Part shown: positions 1 to 7,283 of the stretch, in pieces
Layout: every line of letters begins with the position of its first letter
Position numbering within the stretch: position 1 is the stretch's first letter
Assembly (NCBI RefSeq): GCF_005848555.1
Contig: NZ_CP040518.1
Span: 1,239,001 to 1,303,000 of the forward strand
Origin: Blautia sp. SC05B48
Lineage (GTDB): Bacteria > Bacillota > Clostridia > Lachnospirales > Lachnospiraceae
Length of the DNA: 64,000 bases
Direction of reading: 5' to 3'
The notes under the pieces: model-generated
Database searches by the model: none
What the model saw: the letters and a program-made list of their open reading frames with translations, nothing else
What the model was told of the DNA's origin: nothing
Position numbers and translations under genes: made by a program

Positions 1-428
1 CCGTCTGTTTCAGCTTCCAGTGCTTCTGTCTCAGGCTCTTCTGCTTCAGGTTCTGCTGACTCTTCATCCGGTTCTGATTTCGCAGTCTCAGGATCTTCCA
101 TTTCTGTTTCTTCGGCTTCCTCTGACTCTGCTTTCCATTTGGCTTCTTCTTTTTCGATTACATCTTCGATAAGCCCGATTAAGAAGTCTTTCTGTTTCAT
201 GCCATTCCTGGCGAGGACTGCTTTCAGTCTGGAAAATAAATCCTCGGTTACCTGTACTGCTACTGTTCTTAAATCTGCCATGTTCGTCTTTTCTCCTTTT
301 CTTGTCATGTGTTCTTCGATTACCATTTCAAGGTATTTTGGTATGCTGATTCCTAACTCTTCGACTTCCAGTTTTAGCTTTTCATGCAGCTCTACCGGAA
401 TTTTTCCGCATATGTTTTTCATCTCCAT
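1..428 (-). CDS. Tandem ribbon-helix-helix-like protein with acidic tail (partial, runs off window)
   Basis: The frame is open from an ATG at 428 to the window edge, so at least 142 residues and no stop is visible. An AAAGGAG site sits just upstream of the ATG. Two short modules follow each other (about residues 5-42 and 54-88), each a strand followed by two helices, the pattern of ribbon-helix-helix DNA-binding proteins. The rest is a tail of Glu/Pro/Ala repeats. An internal ATG at 281 also has an AGGAG site and could give a shorter product with only the second module. It lies downstream of the parM/parR pair on the same strand, so a role in segregation or copy control is plausible. The function is inferred from fold-like pattern and position only. 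Confidence 0.6.
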   Translation of the reverse strand, partial: MEMKNICGKIPVELHEKLKLEVEELGISIPKYLEMVIEEHMTRKGEKTNMADLRTVAVQVTEDLFSRLKAVLARNGMKQKDFLIGLIEDVIEKEEAKWKAESEEAEETEMEDPETAKSEPDEESAEPEAEEPETEALEAETD

Positions 429-646
429 TGTGTTCGTTCTCCTTTCTTTTTTCTACATACAACATACCCTAAAACATGACAGAAAGCTATTCACAATACC
501 CAACGAATATGAGGCTCTCAAAAGCTCCCAAAGGATGCAGATCCAATAACATTCAATAGGCATCACCCCTTTCAAAAATCCGTGATTTATACTAATTTGA
601 CTGCTTGAAATTTGGCTATTTTATCACCAGGAAAGACTTGACTTTT

Positions 647-940
647 TCAGAATGCATCCTCAAGCCCGGAGAGAAAATCCAGCATCTGGGACGGGATTTC
701 TTCCTTTTTTGAAACCCTCTCCCCGGAGCCAGAAATGGAAACACCTGCCAGTTCTTCCCGGATTGCCTGCCGGATGCTTTTCTCCAGCTGGTTGTTTTCC
801 TGATCTTTTAAAATCACCTGAACCAGATAGCTGCTCTTCTGTCCATCTGGAACACTTTGCAGGATCTCCCATGCCTTTTTGTGATCTGGGTTATCAAGGT
901 TCAGGCGGAACGAGAAAACGGGTCTCTTTACTTCGCGCAC
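647..940 (-). CDS. parR: ParR-like centromere-binding partition protein
   Basis: A 97-residue protein starting at a GTG (940) that overlaps the end of the upstream parM-like gene by 13 bases, a typical coupled partition operon. The N-terminus (REVKRPVFSFRLNLDNPDHK) resembles the strand-plus-helix start of ParR/ribbon-helix-helix proteins, and the middle has a charged helical region before a low-complexity Ser/Gly linker. ParR proteins bind iterated centromere sites and cap the ParM filament. Identification rests mainly on size, overlap and order after parM. Confidence 0.65.
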   Translation of the reverse strand: MREVKRPVFSFRLNLDNPDHKKAWEILQSVPDGQKSSYLVQVILKDQENNQLEKSIRQAIREELAGVSISGSGERVSKKEEIPSQMLDFLSGLEDAF

Positions 941-1836
941 ATCTGCCCCACAATCCGCTCATAGCCGGAAGCATTGGCGTGTATGTCTGTCAGGTAAATC
1001 TGCCGACACAGCCTGTCCTGCGGTGTCACGTGCCGTTTCAGAATGCTGGCTCCGCCGCCCATGATCACGGACGGAATTGCCTTCAGATCGAACCCGGCTT
1101 CCATAATTGCAGACAGTATTTTCTCCGTGTAGAGTCTTCCCTGCCGGACAATGATTTCTTTTGCGGCCGGGTCCATGCTGCAGCTCTGGCCGTTCAGAAC
1201 ACGTTCGATCTGAATATCCGTTACAGACAGTCCGGTATTTCTGCGTACCTGCTCGGTGATCTCATCCACACACCGGATCACACCAAGTTCCAGGCTGCGG
1301 CAGGTAGCGGCATTTGGAACACTGTTGTCCAGCCGCATCAGGTCTACGGTCCAGCCACCGATATCTGCGAGAAGAACAGAAGGCTCATCCCGAACACATT
1401 CCGGGTGAAGAGCCAGGGCAGAGTATCCCTGTGGGAACAGTTTTACATCCTGAATCCGGATCTCATAGCTCTCATCCTCGTACCGGAAACGCAGAGGCTG
1501 CTCTTTCCGAAACAGATATTCCCGGAAACCTTTTTTCTCCCTGCCAAAACTTGCCAGTGGGAGGCCGGCTGCCAGAACCACATCTGTTTTCCTCTCTCCC
1601 CGGCGATAGCGGATTTCCTGAGCAATAGCTGCCATTGTCAAAAGATAATAATTGTCATTGGAAGTCTTGCTTCTCACCAGCGTCTGCCGCCCGGTTCCAC
1701 ACACATAAAATTTCCCATTGTACTGCAGGACATTCTGCATGGTGTACGGCTCGTAATCATACCCGGTCAATCCTGTCGGGAAGCACACATGGGGAGTTTT
1801 GATGGCATAATATCCATGGTCAATTCCTATAATGAT
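928..1836 (-). CDS. parM: ParM/StbA-family actin-like partition ATPase, with a non-ATG start
   Basis: An actin-fold ATPase of about 302 residues that would polymerise to segregate an element or plasmid. Actin-family motifs are visible: phosphate-1 loop GIDHGYYAIKT near the N-terminus, phosphate-2 VLLADIGGWTVD near residue 180, and the adenosine-loop-like VIMGGGAS near residue 260. The phosphate-1 loop lies upstream of the first ATG (1788), so the real start must be further out. The only open extension begins CTT-ATC-ATT-ATA after an in-frame TGA, preceded by AGGATG/GGTG-like purines. An ATC (1836) or ATT (1833) therefore stands where an ATG is expected. This could be a rare start codon or a point mutation that damages the gene. 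It overlaps parR by 13 bases. Confidence 0.75.
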   Translation of the reverse strand: MIIGIDHGYYAIKTPHVCFPTGLTGYDYEPYTMQNVLQYNGKFYVCGTGRQTLVRSKTSNDNYYLLTMAAIAQEIRYRRGERKTDVVLAAGLPLASFGREKKGFREYLFRKEQPLRFRYEDESYEIRIQDVKLFPQGYSALALHPECVRDEPSVLLADIGGWTVDLMRLDNSVPNAATCRSLELGVIRCVDEITEQVRRNTGLSVTDIQIERVLNGQSCSMDPAAKEIIVRQGRLYTEKILSAIMEAGFDLKAIPSVIMGGGASILKRHVTPQDRLCRQIYLTDIHANASGYERIVGQMCAK

Positions 1837-1904
1837 AAGTCACCACATCCTTTCTGGTTTTCTTTGTTCTTTTCCAGCAGGTGGTCTTTCGGTCTGGAAA
1901 AAGA

Positions 1905-1936
1905 GAAAAAGGGCAGAACCCCGAAGAGCCCTGCCC
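1905..1936 (-). terminator. Hairpin terminator between the 2094 gene and parM
   Basis: GGGCAG and CTGCCC (1911-1916 and 1931-1936) form a GC-rich stem. Read on the minus strand it is followed by a T-rich tract (CCCTTTTTCTCTTTTT). It would end transcription from the upstream minus-strand gene before the par operon. Confidence 0.55.
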
Positions 1937-1946
1937 GTAATAAAAA

Positions 1947-1988
1947 ATACAGTTATGTATATTTACAAACAAATATGCATAACTGTAT
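1947..1988. repeat. Long near-perfect inverted repeat upstream of par
   Basis: Two 18-base arms (1947-1964 and 1971-1988) pair with one G-T wobble around a 6-base ACAAAC loop; the outer 11 bases, ATACAGTTATG/CATAACTGTAT, are perfect. It is AT-rich and lacks a T-tract, so it looks more like an operator, a partition site or a replication-related cruciform than a terminator. It sits between the terminator and the 2094 gene, upstream of parM. Confidence 0.6.
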
Positions 1989-2093
1989 GCTATCACTTTT
2001 AATTAATTTATAACTTGGATTCTCTATTTCTGTTCTTGTAGCACATAAATACTGCTTTAAAATGTTCCTACTAGCTGCCTATGTTACTATTCT

Positions 2094-2873
2094 TTATTTC
2101 ACCAATTCATGAATAGCTTTTACCATTGTAAGTCCATAATCAACAAGGAATTTTTTTTGTTCTTCGGAGTATGTCTTTCTTTCCTCTATTGCTTCATCTG
2201 TGCAATGTCTAAAGCACTGCATTTTCTTTCTATAATTCTTTACTATCGTATCGTCAATGAAGCCACAACATACATCTTCATATTCTGGTGTGATAAATTT
2301 TCCATCTTGTTTCAACAGGTTTTCAATAAGGTTTGCAATCTCAGCAATTTTTTCATCTATATGCATACTATTGAAAGATGCCTGTCTAGTAGAAATTTCA
2401 ATAAATTTCTGATTTATAGAATCGTTCACTTCAATATTACAAGACTTTTGCTCAAATGTCAGATCTGCTACAAAGGTTCTTCTAGTCGCATAACGAACAG
2501 TTCCATTATCATCTCCACCTAGAGCAATAATTCGATTTCTAATATCTCTATATGTAAAGTCTGTTGGATCAACAGGGGGTCTTGCTAGTATTCTAGGAAA
2601 CTCTTTTATCTCATAACCGAGCATATGTAGATAATATGTTATTAGATAAAACCAACATTTATTTTCACCTGAAAAATCAACATCTGGCTGACACAGTTCT
2701 TTAAATTTCGTTATTGCTTCTTCAACATCATAAATCTCAAATTGATAATTCTGAGTTTCTTCTTCACCATAAAAAATATTATATGTATAATTTACCTTTT
2801 TAACAGATTCCAGAAAACGATAATGGTATTCGGATTCCTTTATATTTTGAAAATAAAATTCTTTTAAATCCAT
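2094..2873 (-). CDS. Hypothetical protein paired with the PLD nuclease
   Basis: Not recognised. A 259-residue soluble protein starting MDLKEFYFQN; the ATG at 2873 has GGAG eight bases upstream, while the in-frame upstream Met would lie inside the preceding gene. It begins 14 bases after the stop of the phospholipase-D-like gene, so the two are co-transcribed. The C-terminal third is helical and charged with several Cys/His (EDVCCGF, QCFRHCTDEA). A tight pair of an HKD nuclease and an unknown partner on a mobile element is a common look for defence or toxin-type modules, but nothing in this sequence proves that. Confidence 0.6.
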   Translation of the reverse strand: MDLKEFYFQNIKESEYHYRFLESVKKVNYTYNIFYGEEETQNYQFEIYDVEEAITKFKELCQPDVDFSGENKCWFYLITYYLHMLGYEIKEFPRILARPPVDPTDFTYRDIRNRIIALGGDDNGTVRYATRRTFVADLTFEQKSCNIEVNDSINQKFIEISTRQASFNSMHIDEKIAEIANLIENLLKQDGKFITPEYEDVCCGFIDDTIVKNYRKKMQCFRHCTDEAIEERKTYSEEQKKFLVDYGLTMVKAIHELVK

Positions 2874-2886
2874 GAACATACTCCAT

Positions 2887-3657
2887 TCAAAAATCAAGCC
2901 ACAACATCGACAATTCAGCATCTCTTCTCATTTTCACAAATTCTTCTGCAAATGTTTTTGCTGTTTCTCTATTATGATCTACATCCCAATGTTCCTTATT
3001 ATAGTTTGCAGCGTTTGTCCAATTGAAAGTACCGTGCATTGCAACTTCTAAATCGATCACACAAAACTTCCTATGCATTATATTTTTGTACCGCTCTGAC
3101 ATCACATCCACCCGATAAACCTCAAAGTGATCTTCCAAAGTGAACGAAGGTTTCTCCTTATTAACACGATTATTATCAATAATAATTTTTACATCTAACC
3201 CTTCATTTCTTTTTTTCAATAATTCATCAAATATTTTTTTATTGGTGAACCATGCCATTGCTATCCAAATTGAGAACTTTGCTTCTCGAATTTCATCAAT
3301 TATCCGATTTTGTATATCATCAAAAAGTATCTCTTGGCTTACTTCTTCTGGTGCAATATTAAGTATTCCGGGTTTTAATACCAATCCGCTATACTCATTA
3401 TAATCGTTTGGTTCATAAACCTGTTTGCACAAATCATCAACAAAATCTTCATGTTCTTTCAAGACAATTAATTTATCTGGAACAACGCTAATAATAATAT
3501 ACTCTTGACGATGATCAGGCAAATGATATGTAAAAGCCCATTCCTTTTGAAATGAAACAGAAGCAACTTTAAGCGCCTCCACCACCTCATCTTTATGCTC
3601 ATAATCACTCATCTTTGCTGTTGCTATCAATAAATCCTTATACTGCTGTTCTGTCAT
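2887..3657 (-). CDS. Phospholipase D-like (single HKD) nuclease domain protein
   Basis: A 256-residue protein. Residues about 105-245 carry the PLD fold: a conserved region IRNRIIDEI-like helix, the strand SIWIAMAWFTNKKIFDELL, and the catalytic HxKx4D motif as MHRKFCVID followed by GTFNWTNAAN. Only one HKD motif is present, so the enzyme should act as a dimer, as Nuc-type nucleases do. The N-terminal 100 residues are a separate unassigned domain. No signal peptide or membrane segment is seen, which favours nucleic acid over secreted lipid as target. It is the first gene of a two-gene unit with the 2094 gene. Confidence 0.8.
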   Translation of the reverse strand: MTEQQYKDLLIATAKMSDYEHKDEVVEALKVASVSFQKEWAFTYHLPDHRQEYIIISVVPDKLIVLKEHEDFVDDLCKQVYEPNDYNEYSGLVLKPGILNIAPEEVSQEILFDDIQNRIIDEIREAKFSIWIAMAWFTNKKIFDELLKKRNEGLDVKIIIDNNRVNKEKPSFTLEDHFEVYRVDVMSERYKNIMHRKFCVIDLEVAMHGTFNWTNAANYNKEHWDVDHNRETAKTFAEEFVKMRRDAELSMLWLDF

Positions 3658-3775
3658 AACATCCCCCTATAGCTTTATATATATCGCAATGCTATGAGCA
3701 ATTTCTTTATCACTACTCATTATTGTGTCATTTCCTAACAAAATTCGATTTCTACCACTAATGATATCATATTTT

Positions 3776-4126
3776 TTATTTATAATCTAGGTCTTGTATC
3801 CACTCTCCGATCTCTTTTGGTGTGCTTTTGCAAAAATCCTGAATCCACATCTCATGGAGTTTAACTTCTGATTCTGTACTATCTATGTTTCCAACACGCC
3901 CACCTGTTTCCTGAAGTGCTTCCAGGCAATCCCATTCCTTTTGGAAGTCCCCAGCAAATTCCATCCATACTTTTATATGATATTCCTTAAAACCTAAATG
4001 GTAAATCAAGTAGGTCAACCTGTCAAAATCAGCTAACGGCATTTTTTCTTTTTTCAGCAATAACCTTTTATCATGCTCGCTGCATAAATATAAAAATGCA
4101 AGCTGTTCTATTTTTGCCTGCTCCAT
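3776..4126 (-). CDS. Hypothetical protein divergent from XRE regulator
   Basis: Not recognised. A 116-residue protein starting MEQAKIEQLAF; the ATG at 4126 follows GGGAG. It is Trp-rich in the second half (VWMEF, MWIQDF, EWIQDL) and appears globular, without membrane segments. It is transcribed away from the XRE-family regulator at 4259, and a 13-base inverted repeat spans the shared promoter region, so the regulator probably controls this gene as well as itself. Confidence 0.6.
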   Translation of the reverse strand: MEQAKIEQLAFLYLCSEHDKRLLLKKEKMPLADFDRLTYLIYHLGFKEYHIKVWMEFAGDFQKEWDCLEALQETGGRVGNIDSTESEVKLHEMWIQDFCKSTPKEIGEWIQDLDYK

Positions 4127-4150
4127 ATATTTCTCCCTTCTCTTCTGTCC

Positions 4151-4225
4151 TTGTCTCACTTTTACAACCGATTCTACCTTGTCCAATCGTTAAAATCAAT
4201 ACAGATGGTGCAAAAAGTGAGACAA
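4151..4225. promoter_or_regulatory. Inverted-repeat operator in divergent promoter region
   Basis: TTGTCTCACTTTT (4151-4163) and its exact complement AAAAGTGAGACAA (4213-4225) lie 49 bases apart between the minus-strand gene starting at 4126 and the plus-strand XRE gene at 4259. The 13-base perfect match makes chance unlikely. It is a likely binding-site pair for the adjacent XRE protein. Confidence 0.55.
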
Positions 4226-4258
4226 ACCATCTGTTTACCAGAGAGGAAGAGATTTAAG

Positions 4259-4510
4259 ATGCCAAAGCCAAGGACACAGTCTGGTGAGAAGAATCTGATT
4301 AGCCAGCGATTGATTGAACTTCGCAAGACCCACAATATGTCTCAGCGTGATCTTGCCTATAAACTCCAGTTAGCTGGTTACGATATGGATAAAAATGTAA
4401 TCACCAGAATCGAAACAAACAAGCGTTATGTCACTGATCTTGAATTAAAAGCCATTGCTGAAATCTTTCAGGTTTCATACATATTTCTCATTGATGGCAA
4501 AGATGAATAG
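4259..4510 (+). CDS. XRE-family helix-turn-helix regulator
   Basis: An 83-residue regulator made of little more than one HTH domain: RLIELRKTHNMSQRDLAYKL with the recognition part NVITRIETNKR, then AIAEIFQVSYIFLIDG. The start MPKPRTQ was chosen because GAGAGGAAG precedes it; the longer frame upstream would run through the divergent promoter region. It probably represses its own gene and the divergent 3776 gene. A perfect-stem terminator follows. Confidence 0.8.
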   Translation: MPKPRTQSGEKNLISQRLIELRKTHNMSQRDLAYKLQLAGYDMDKNVITRIETNKRYVTDLELKAIAEIFQVSYIFLIDGKDE

Positions 4511-4517
4511 AAGTGAC

Positions 4518-4550
4518 AAATGGGGAAGTGTCTTTCGTGCTTCCCCATTT
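4518..4550 (+). terminator. Rho-independent terminator
   Basis: AAATGGGGAAG and CTTCCCCATTT (11-base perfect arms, 4518-4528 and 4540-4550) are followed by a short T-rich tract. It separates the XRE gene from the convergent 4563 gene and can work in both directions. Confidence 0.7.
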
Positions 4551-4562
4551 TATCCGTCTCTT

Positions 4563-5171
4563 TTACAGATTCAGTAATTCCAGGATTTTCTGCATACCAG
4601 CCTGATACAAGGATTCCGCATATAGAATCCATCTCTCATTTACTTTCGTAACGTATGCATCTATCATTTTTCGTTTTTCTTTTTCAAGTCCCATTGCCTG
4701 AACCTGATCTTCATATTTTGATATTTTTTCGAGCATTTTCTGGTACACTGCATTTTCTTTCAGTTCATTTTCTACCTCATCAATCCAGGTATCCATTAGC
4801 AGTTCCAGTAATTTCTTTGTATCACTTTCGTCCTTTCCTGACACTGCTTTTTTGATTTTTCCAAGCATGGCACCATACGAAATCATCTGTGCCTGTCCCA
4901 TATAGAAATGATATTCTTCTTCTATCATTTCCTTTCCGTTCTCCAGTTGGAAATATTGGTGCAGTGCCTGATGTTCGTCTGCTGTCAGACTGATTGACTG
5001 AGCCGCTTCCATAAATGTTTCTATCACTGGATACTTCTCTATAAGTTCCAGTATTTTCTTTTGCAGTCTCTGGTATTCCGCATTATGCTTTTTCAGATAG
5101 ATACATACCTGTTCTCCTATCCGTATCCCCAGACATTGCTCGTTCCAGATGATATCTGGCTGTACTGACAT
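4563..5171 (-). CDS. Hypothetical helical protein, 202 aa
   Basis: Not assigned to a family with confidence. It starts at an ATG with AAAGGAG upstream and is predicted to be nearly all helical with long charged stretches (residues 20-60 and 105-170), and no transmembrane segment. The middle contains a HFYMGQAQMISYG motif. Proteins of this kind recur in Lachnospiraceae accessory regions, but no biochemical role can be read from it. It stands alone between two terminators. Confidence 0.55.
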   Translation of the reverse strand: MSVQPDIIWNEQCLGIRIGEQVCIYLKKHNAEYQRLQKKILELIEKYPVIETFMEAAQSISLTADEHQALHQYFQLENGKEMIEEEYHFYMGQAQMISYGAMLGKIKKAVSGKDESDTKKLLELLMDTWIDEVENELKENAVYQKMLEKISKYEDQVQAMGLEKEKRKMIDAYVTKVNERWILYAESLYQAGMQKILELLNL

Positions 5172-5300
5172 ATCGTTTTCTCCTTTCTGTGTCGTTTCCC
5201 TGTTCCAAGCACAAGACTATACCACACTTCCGGGAGAAAGCTATTCAGCAGATCTACTAAAATGACCGGGCGGATACTGTGCAACCTATCCTTTCTTTAT

Positions 5301-5339
5301 AATAAAAAAAGGCATGGAAGAATCTTATTCTTTCATACC
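5301..5339 (-). terminator. Terminator after truncated ABC gene
   Basis: A 13-base imperfect stem (GGCATGGAAGAAT with ATTCTTTCATACC, 5311-5339), followed on the minus strand by TTTTTTT (5304-5310). The 118 bases between it and the truncated ABC gene show no coding pattern. Confidence 0.65.
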
Positions 5340-5457
5340 TACTACTTATTTCTATATTCAACTGAATACACATTCTTTTCCATTATCTGTGTATCATGTA
5401 CCTATTTTCCTCTAAAAGCAAACTGTATACACTCCATACACGCCTACCATCTATACC

Positions 5458-5922
5458 TCATTTTACATCCAGCATCAGGAATTCTGCCTGATGTGTCAAT
5501 GCAACGATCAGATTCAGCTTTGCTTTCATTCCTGTTGAGTACTCTTTTATAAATTTATTCAACGGAATCTGATATTCCTCACACATCTGATGAAATTTTT
5601 CTGCTTCAAACTTCGGATACAATTTGGCAAGGACTGCCTCAATATCTTTTCCTTTCAAATATCCGGTAAATCCAGCTTCTGCCAGGACGACTCCCAGCTC
5701 TTCTTTCTCTTTTTCACTTAACTCTTCCGGTATTTTTCCCAGGATCTTTATCTCGCCGGCATCATAAGAAATGAGTCCGAGCACCGCCTTGAATAAAGTA
5801 CTCTTACCGGCTCCGTTCTCTCCAACCAGACCAGTAATTCTTCCTTTTTCTACATTTAACGAACAGTCTAACTGAAATTCACCGTAGCTTTTCTTTACTC
5901 CTTTGATCTCTAACATAATCAT
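5458..5922 (-). pseudogene. Truncated ABC transporter ATP-binding protein (YtrB-like)
   Basis: The 154 residues give the first half of an ATPase: Walker A GENGAGKST near residue 37 and signature YSTGMKAKL near residue 128. The reading frame stops right after Walker B (FLMLDVK instead of LDEP), so the catalytic Glu, D-loop and H-loop are missing. Family members are 230-300 residues long, and the downstream DNA does not continue the gene. The start overlaps the GntR gene by 4 bases, with an alternative ATG at 5916. A GntR regulator plus such an ATPase is the Ytr-type arrangement. The permease is lost too, so the unit is probably dead. Confidence 0.75.
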
Positions 5923-6293
5923 TCATCCTCCATGATGAGTTCAAACAATGAACGGATCTCTTCCTCCTTCATTCCGCAGCGCCTTCCCTTCTGAATCGCT
6001 GCTTCCAGATCCGCCTCAACCTCTTTCCTGCGCTCTTCTTCCATCAGCTGTGTATTCGAAGCCGCTACATATGTTCCTTTTCCATGAACTGTGACTGTCA
6101 TGCCCTCTGCTTCCAGATTGTCATATGCTTTCTTCACAGTAAGTGCACTGATCTTCAGTTCCTTTGCCATTGTTCTCACGGACGGCAATATATCATTTTC
6201 TTTTAATTCTCCGGAGATGATCTGCGCCTTGATCTGCTCCATGATCTGTTCATAAATTGGTACCATCGATGTATTATTGATTATAATCTTCAT
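5919..6293 (-). CDS. GntR-family (YtrA-type) transcriptional repressor
   Basis: A 124-residue protein with an N-terminal winged helix (PIYEQIMEQIKAQIISGEL, then LPSVRTMAKELKISALTVKK) and a short C-terminal helical region, the size of the YtrA subfamily. The start at 6293 follows AGGAGGG by seven bases; the longer frame upstream runs into the promoter. It heads the ABC unit and should bind the 17-base inverted repeat covering its own promoter. The regulator is intact although its target ATPase gene is truncated. Confidence 0.85.
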   Translation of the reverse strand: MKIIINNTSMVPIYEQIMEQIKAQIISGELKENDILPSVRTMAKELKISALTVKKAYDNLEAEGMTVTVHGKGTYVAASNTQLMEEERRKEVEADLEAAIQKGRRCGMKEEEIRSLFELIMEDE

Positions 6294-6310
6294 ATGTTCC
6301 CTCCTGTTGT

Positions 6311-6359
6311 AAACAGTATATAACAGTGTAGTACTGTTGTCAACTGTTATATACTGTTT
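6311..6359 (-). promoter_or_regulatory. Consensus promoter inside a 17-bp inverted-repeat operator of GntR
   Basis: On the minus strand TTGACA (6343-6338), 17 bases, TATACT (6320-6315) form a near-perfect sigma-A promoter. Perfect 17-base inverted repeats (6311-6327 and 6343-6359; core ACAGTATATAACAGT) overlap the -10 and lie next to the -35. This is a textbook layout for autorepression by the GntR protein. Confidence 0.8.
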
Positions 6360-6396
6360 TGCAGTAGTTGACTGCTGGGATATATTTTTTAACACG

Positions 6397-6440
6397 AAAA
6401 AAAGCACCTCTCAGATCAAAAAACTCTAAGAAGTGCTTTT
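6397..6440. terminator. Terminator downstream of metG fragment, copy 1
   Basis: AAAGCACCTCTCAGA pairs with TCTAAGAAGTGCTTTT around an A-rich loop and is flanked by A- and T-runs, so it could stop transcription both ways. A close relative lies at 44735-44776, in the same position relative to another metG 3' copy. Confidence 0.65.
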
Positions 6441-6467
6441 GTTGTCATGTATATCAATAATTTAATT

Positions 6468-6515
6468 TTAGTACAGCTTTGCACCTGCCGGGATTTTGTC
6501 ATCTACCATCAGAAG
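6468..6515 (-). pseudogene. metG 3'-end fragment (attachment-site copy 1)
   Basis: The minus strand reads LLMVDDKIPAGAKLY and a stop, the last residues of the tRNA-binding domain also encoded at 26322 and 44956. Similarity to those copies stops sharply after 6515. This is what a recombination core at the 3' end of metG would leave. TGTTGTCA (6440-6447), also found at the ends of the 26.3-45 kb element, lies beside it. Confidence 0.75.
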
Positions 6516-6579
6516 GTATGGGAAGTCTTAGACACTTACTTTTCATGATCATTAATTTTTATTTGTTACGCAAAATGAA

Positions 6580-6608
6580 TTGACTTTATAGACCGATTAG
6601 TCTATTTT
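6580..6608 (+). promoter_or_regulatory. Promoter and TetR-type operator of DUF3786-tetR
   Basis: TTGACT (6580-6585), 17 bases, TATTTT (6603-6608). A palindrome ATAGAC-N6-GTCTAT (6588-6605) fills the spacer, consistent with repression by the TetR protein encoded in the same operon. Confidence 0.6.
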
Positions 6609-6644
6609 GTAAATAACTGCAACAAAATATTCTTGGAGGGATAT

Positions 6645-7283
6645 ATGACAAAAGCTCTCACTAATTATGATAAAACAAAAATTTCTACAGCACATGTTTT
6701 CCTGCAATATGATCAAGCTACAATGATACATAAATATTCATTACATTACAATTCTGACTGGTTATATATTACTTTTATTAACCGTACCTATCGTATTAAC
6801 CGAAAAACGGGAAATGTTCAGTGGTCAGATAATGATTTTGAAACAGTTCATGAAGCCAATCATAATGAAGCAATGACTATTTATGATGTTTTATGTTATT
6901 CAAAGGATAGATGCCATCTGTCACATGAATTTGTAAATATAAACAGCCTTTCCTCTGTCCGAACAGGAAATCTCTCACCGAACAGAGGATTTTTCCAGAA
7001 TACCGCTGACTTTTTTAACGGAAAAACCGTTGAATTGCGTAATGCCTGTATATCACTTTCCGGAAAGGAACTGGAAAAAGGAGATGTTGCTTTTAAATTA
7101 AATCTTTTTCCTTTTTTGCCGATTATCATTCGTTTCTGGGAAGCTGATGACGAATTCCCGGCAAGTCTTCAAATTCTTGCGGATAGAAATACTTTAGATT
7201 ACATGCATTATGAAACGCTTATGTTTGCACTTACACATCTGTTTTCCAGACTGAAGGAAGAAATGCGAATTGAAAAAGGGTGA
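6645..7283 (+). CDS. DUF3786 domain-containing protein
   Basis: A 212-residue protein; the ATG at 6645 follows GGAGGG. The C-terminal half shows the DUF3786 pattern: an FF/GKTVEL region, then LPIIIRFWEADDEFPASLQILADRNTLDYMHYE (given here as two adjoining parts, LPIIIRFWEADDEFPAS and LQILADRNTLDYMHYE). The biochemical role of the family is not established; some members lie near corrinoid or metal proteins. It overlaps the following TetR gene by 14 bases, so the two are translationally coupled and the regulator probably controls this protein's level. Confidence 0.7.
   Translation: MTKALTNYDKTKISTAHVFLQYDQATMIHKYSLHYNSDWLYITFINRTYRINRKTGNVQWSDNDFETVHEANHNEAMTIYDVLCYSKDRCHLSHEFVNINSLSSVRTGNLSPNRGFFQNTADFFNGKTVELRNACISLSGKELEKGDVAFKLNLFPFLPIIIRFWEADDEFPASLQILADRNTLDYMHYETLMFALTHLFSRLKEEMRIEKG

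Noticed and set aside
652-2013. Long plus-strand ORF of 453 codons
   Set aside because: It lies antisense to parM and parR, has no recognisable domain, is Cys/Pro-rich without pattern, and the minus strand has clear motifs.
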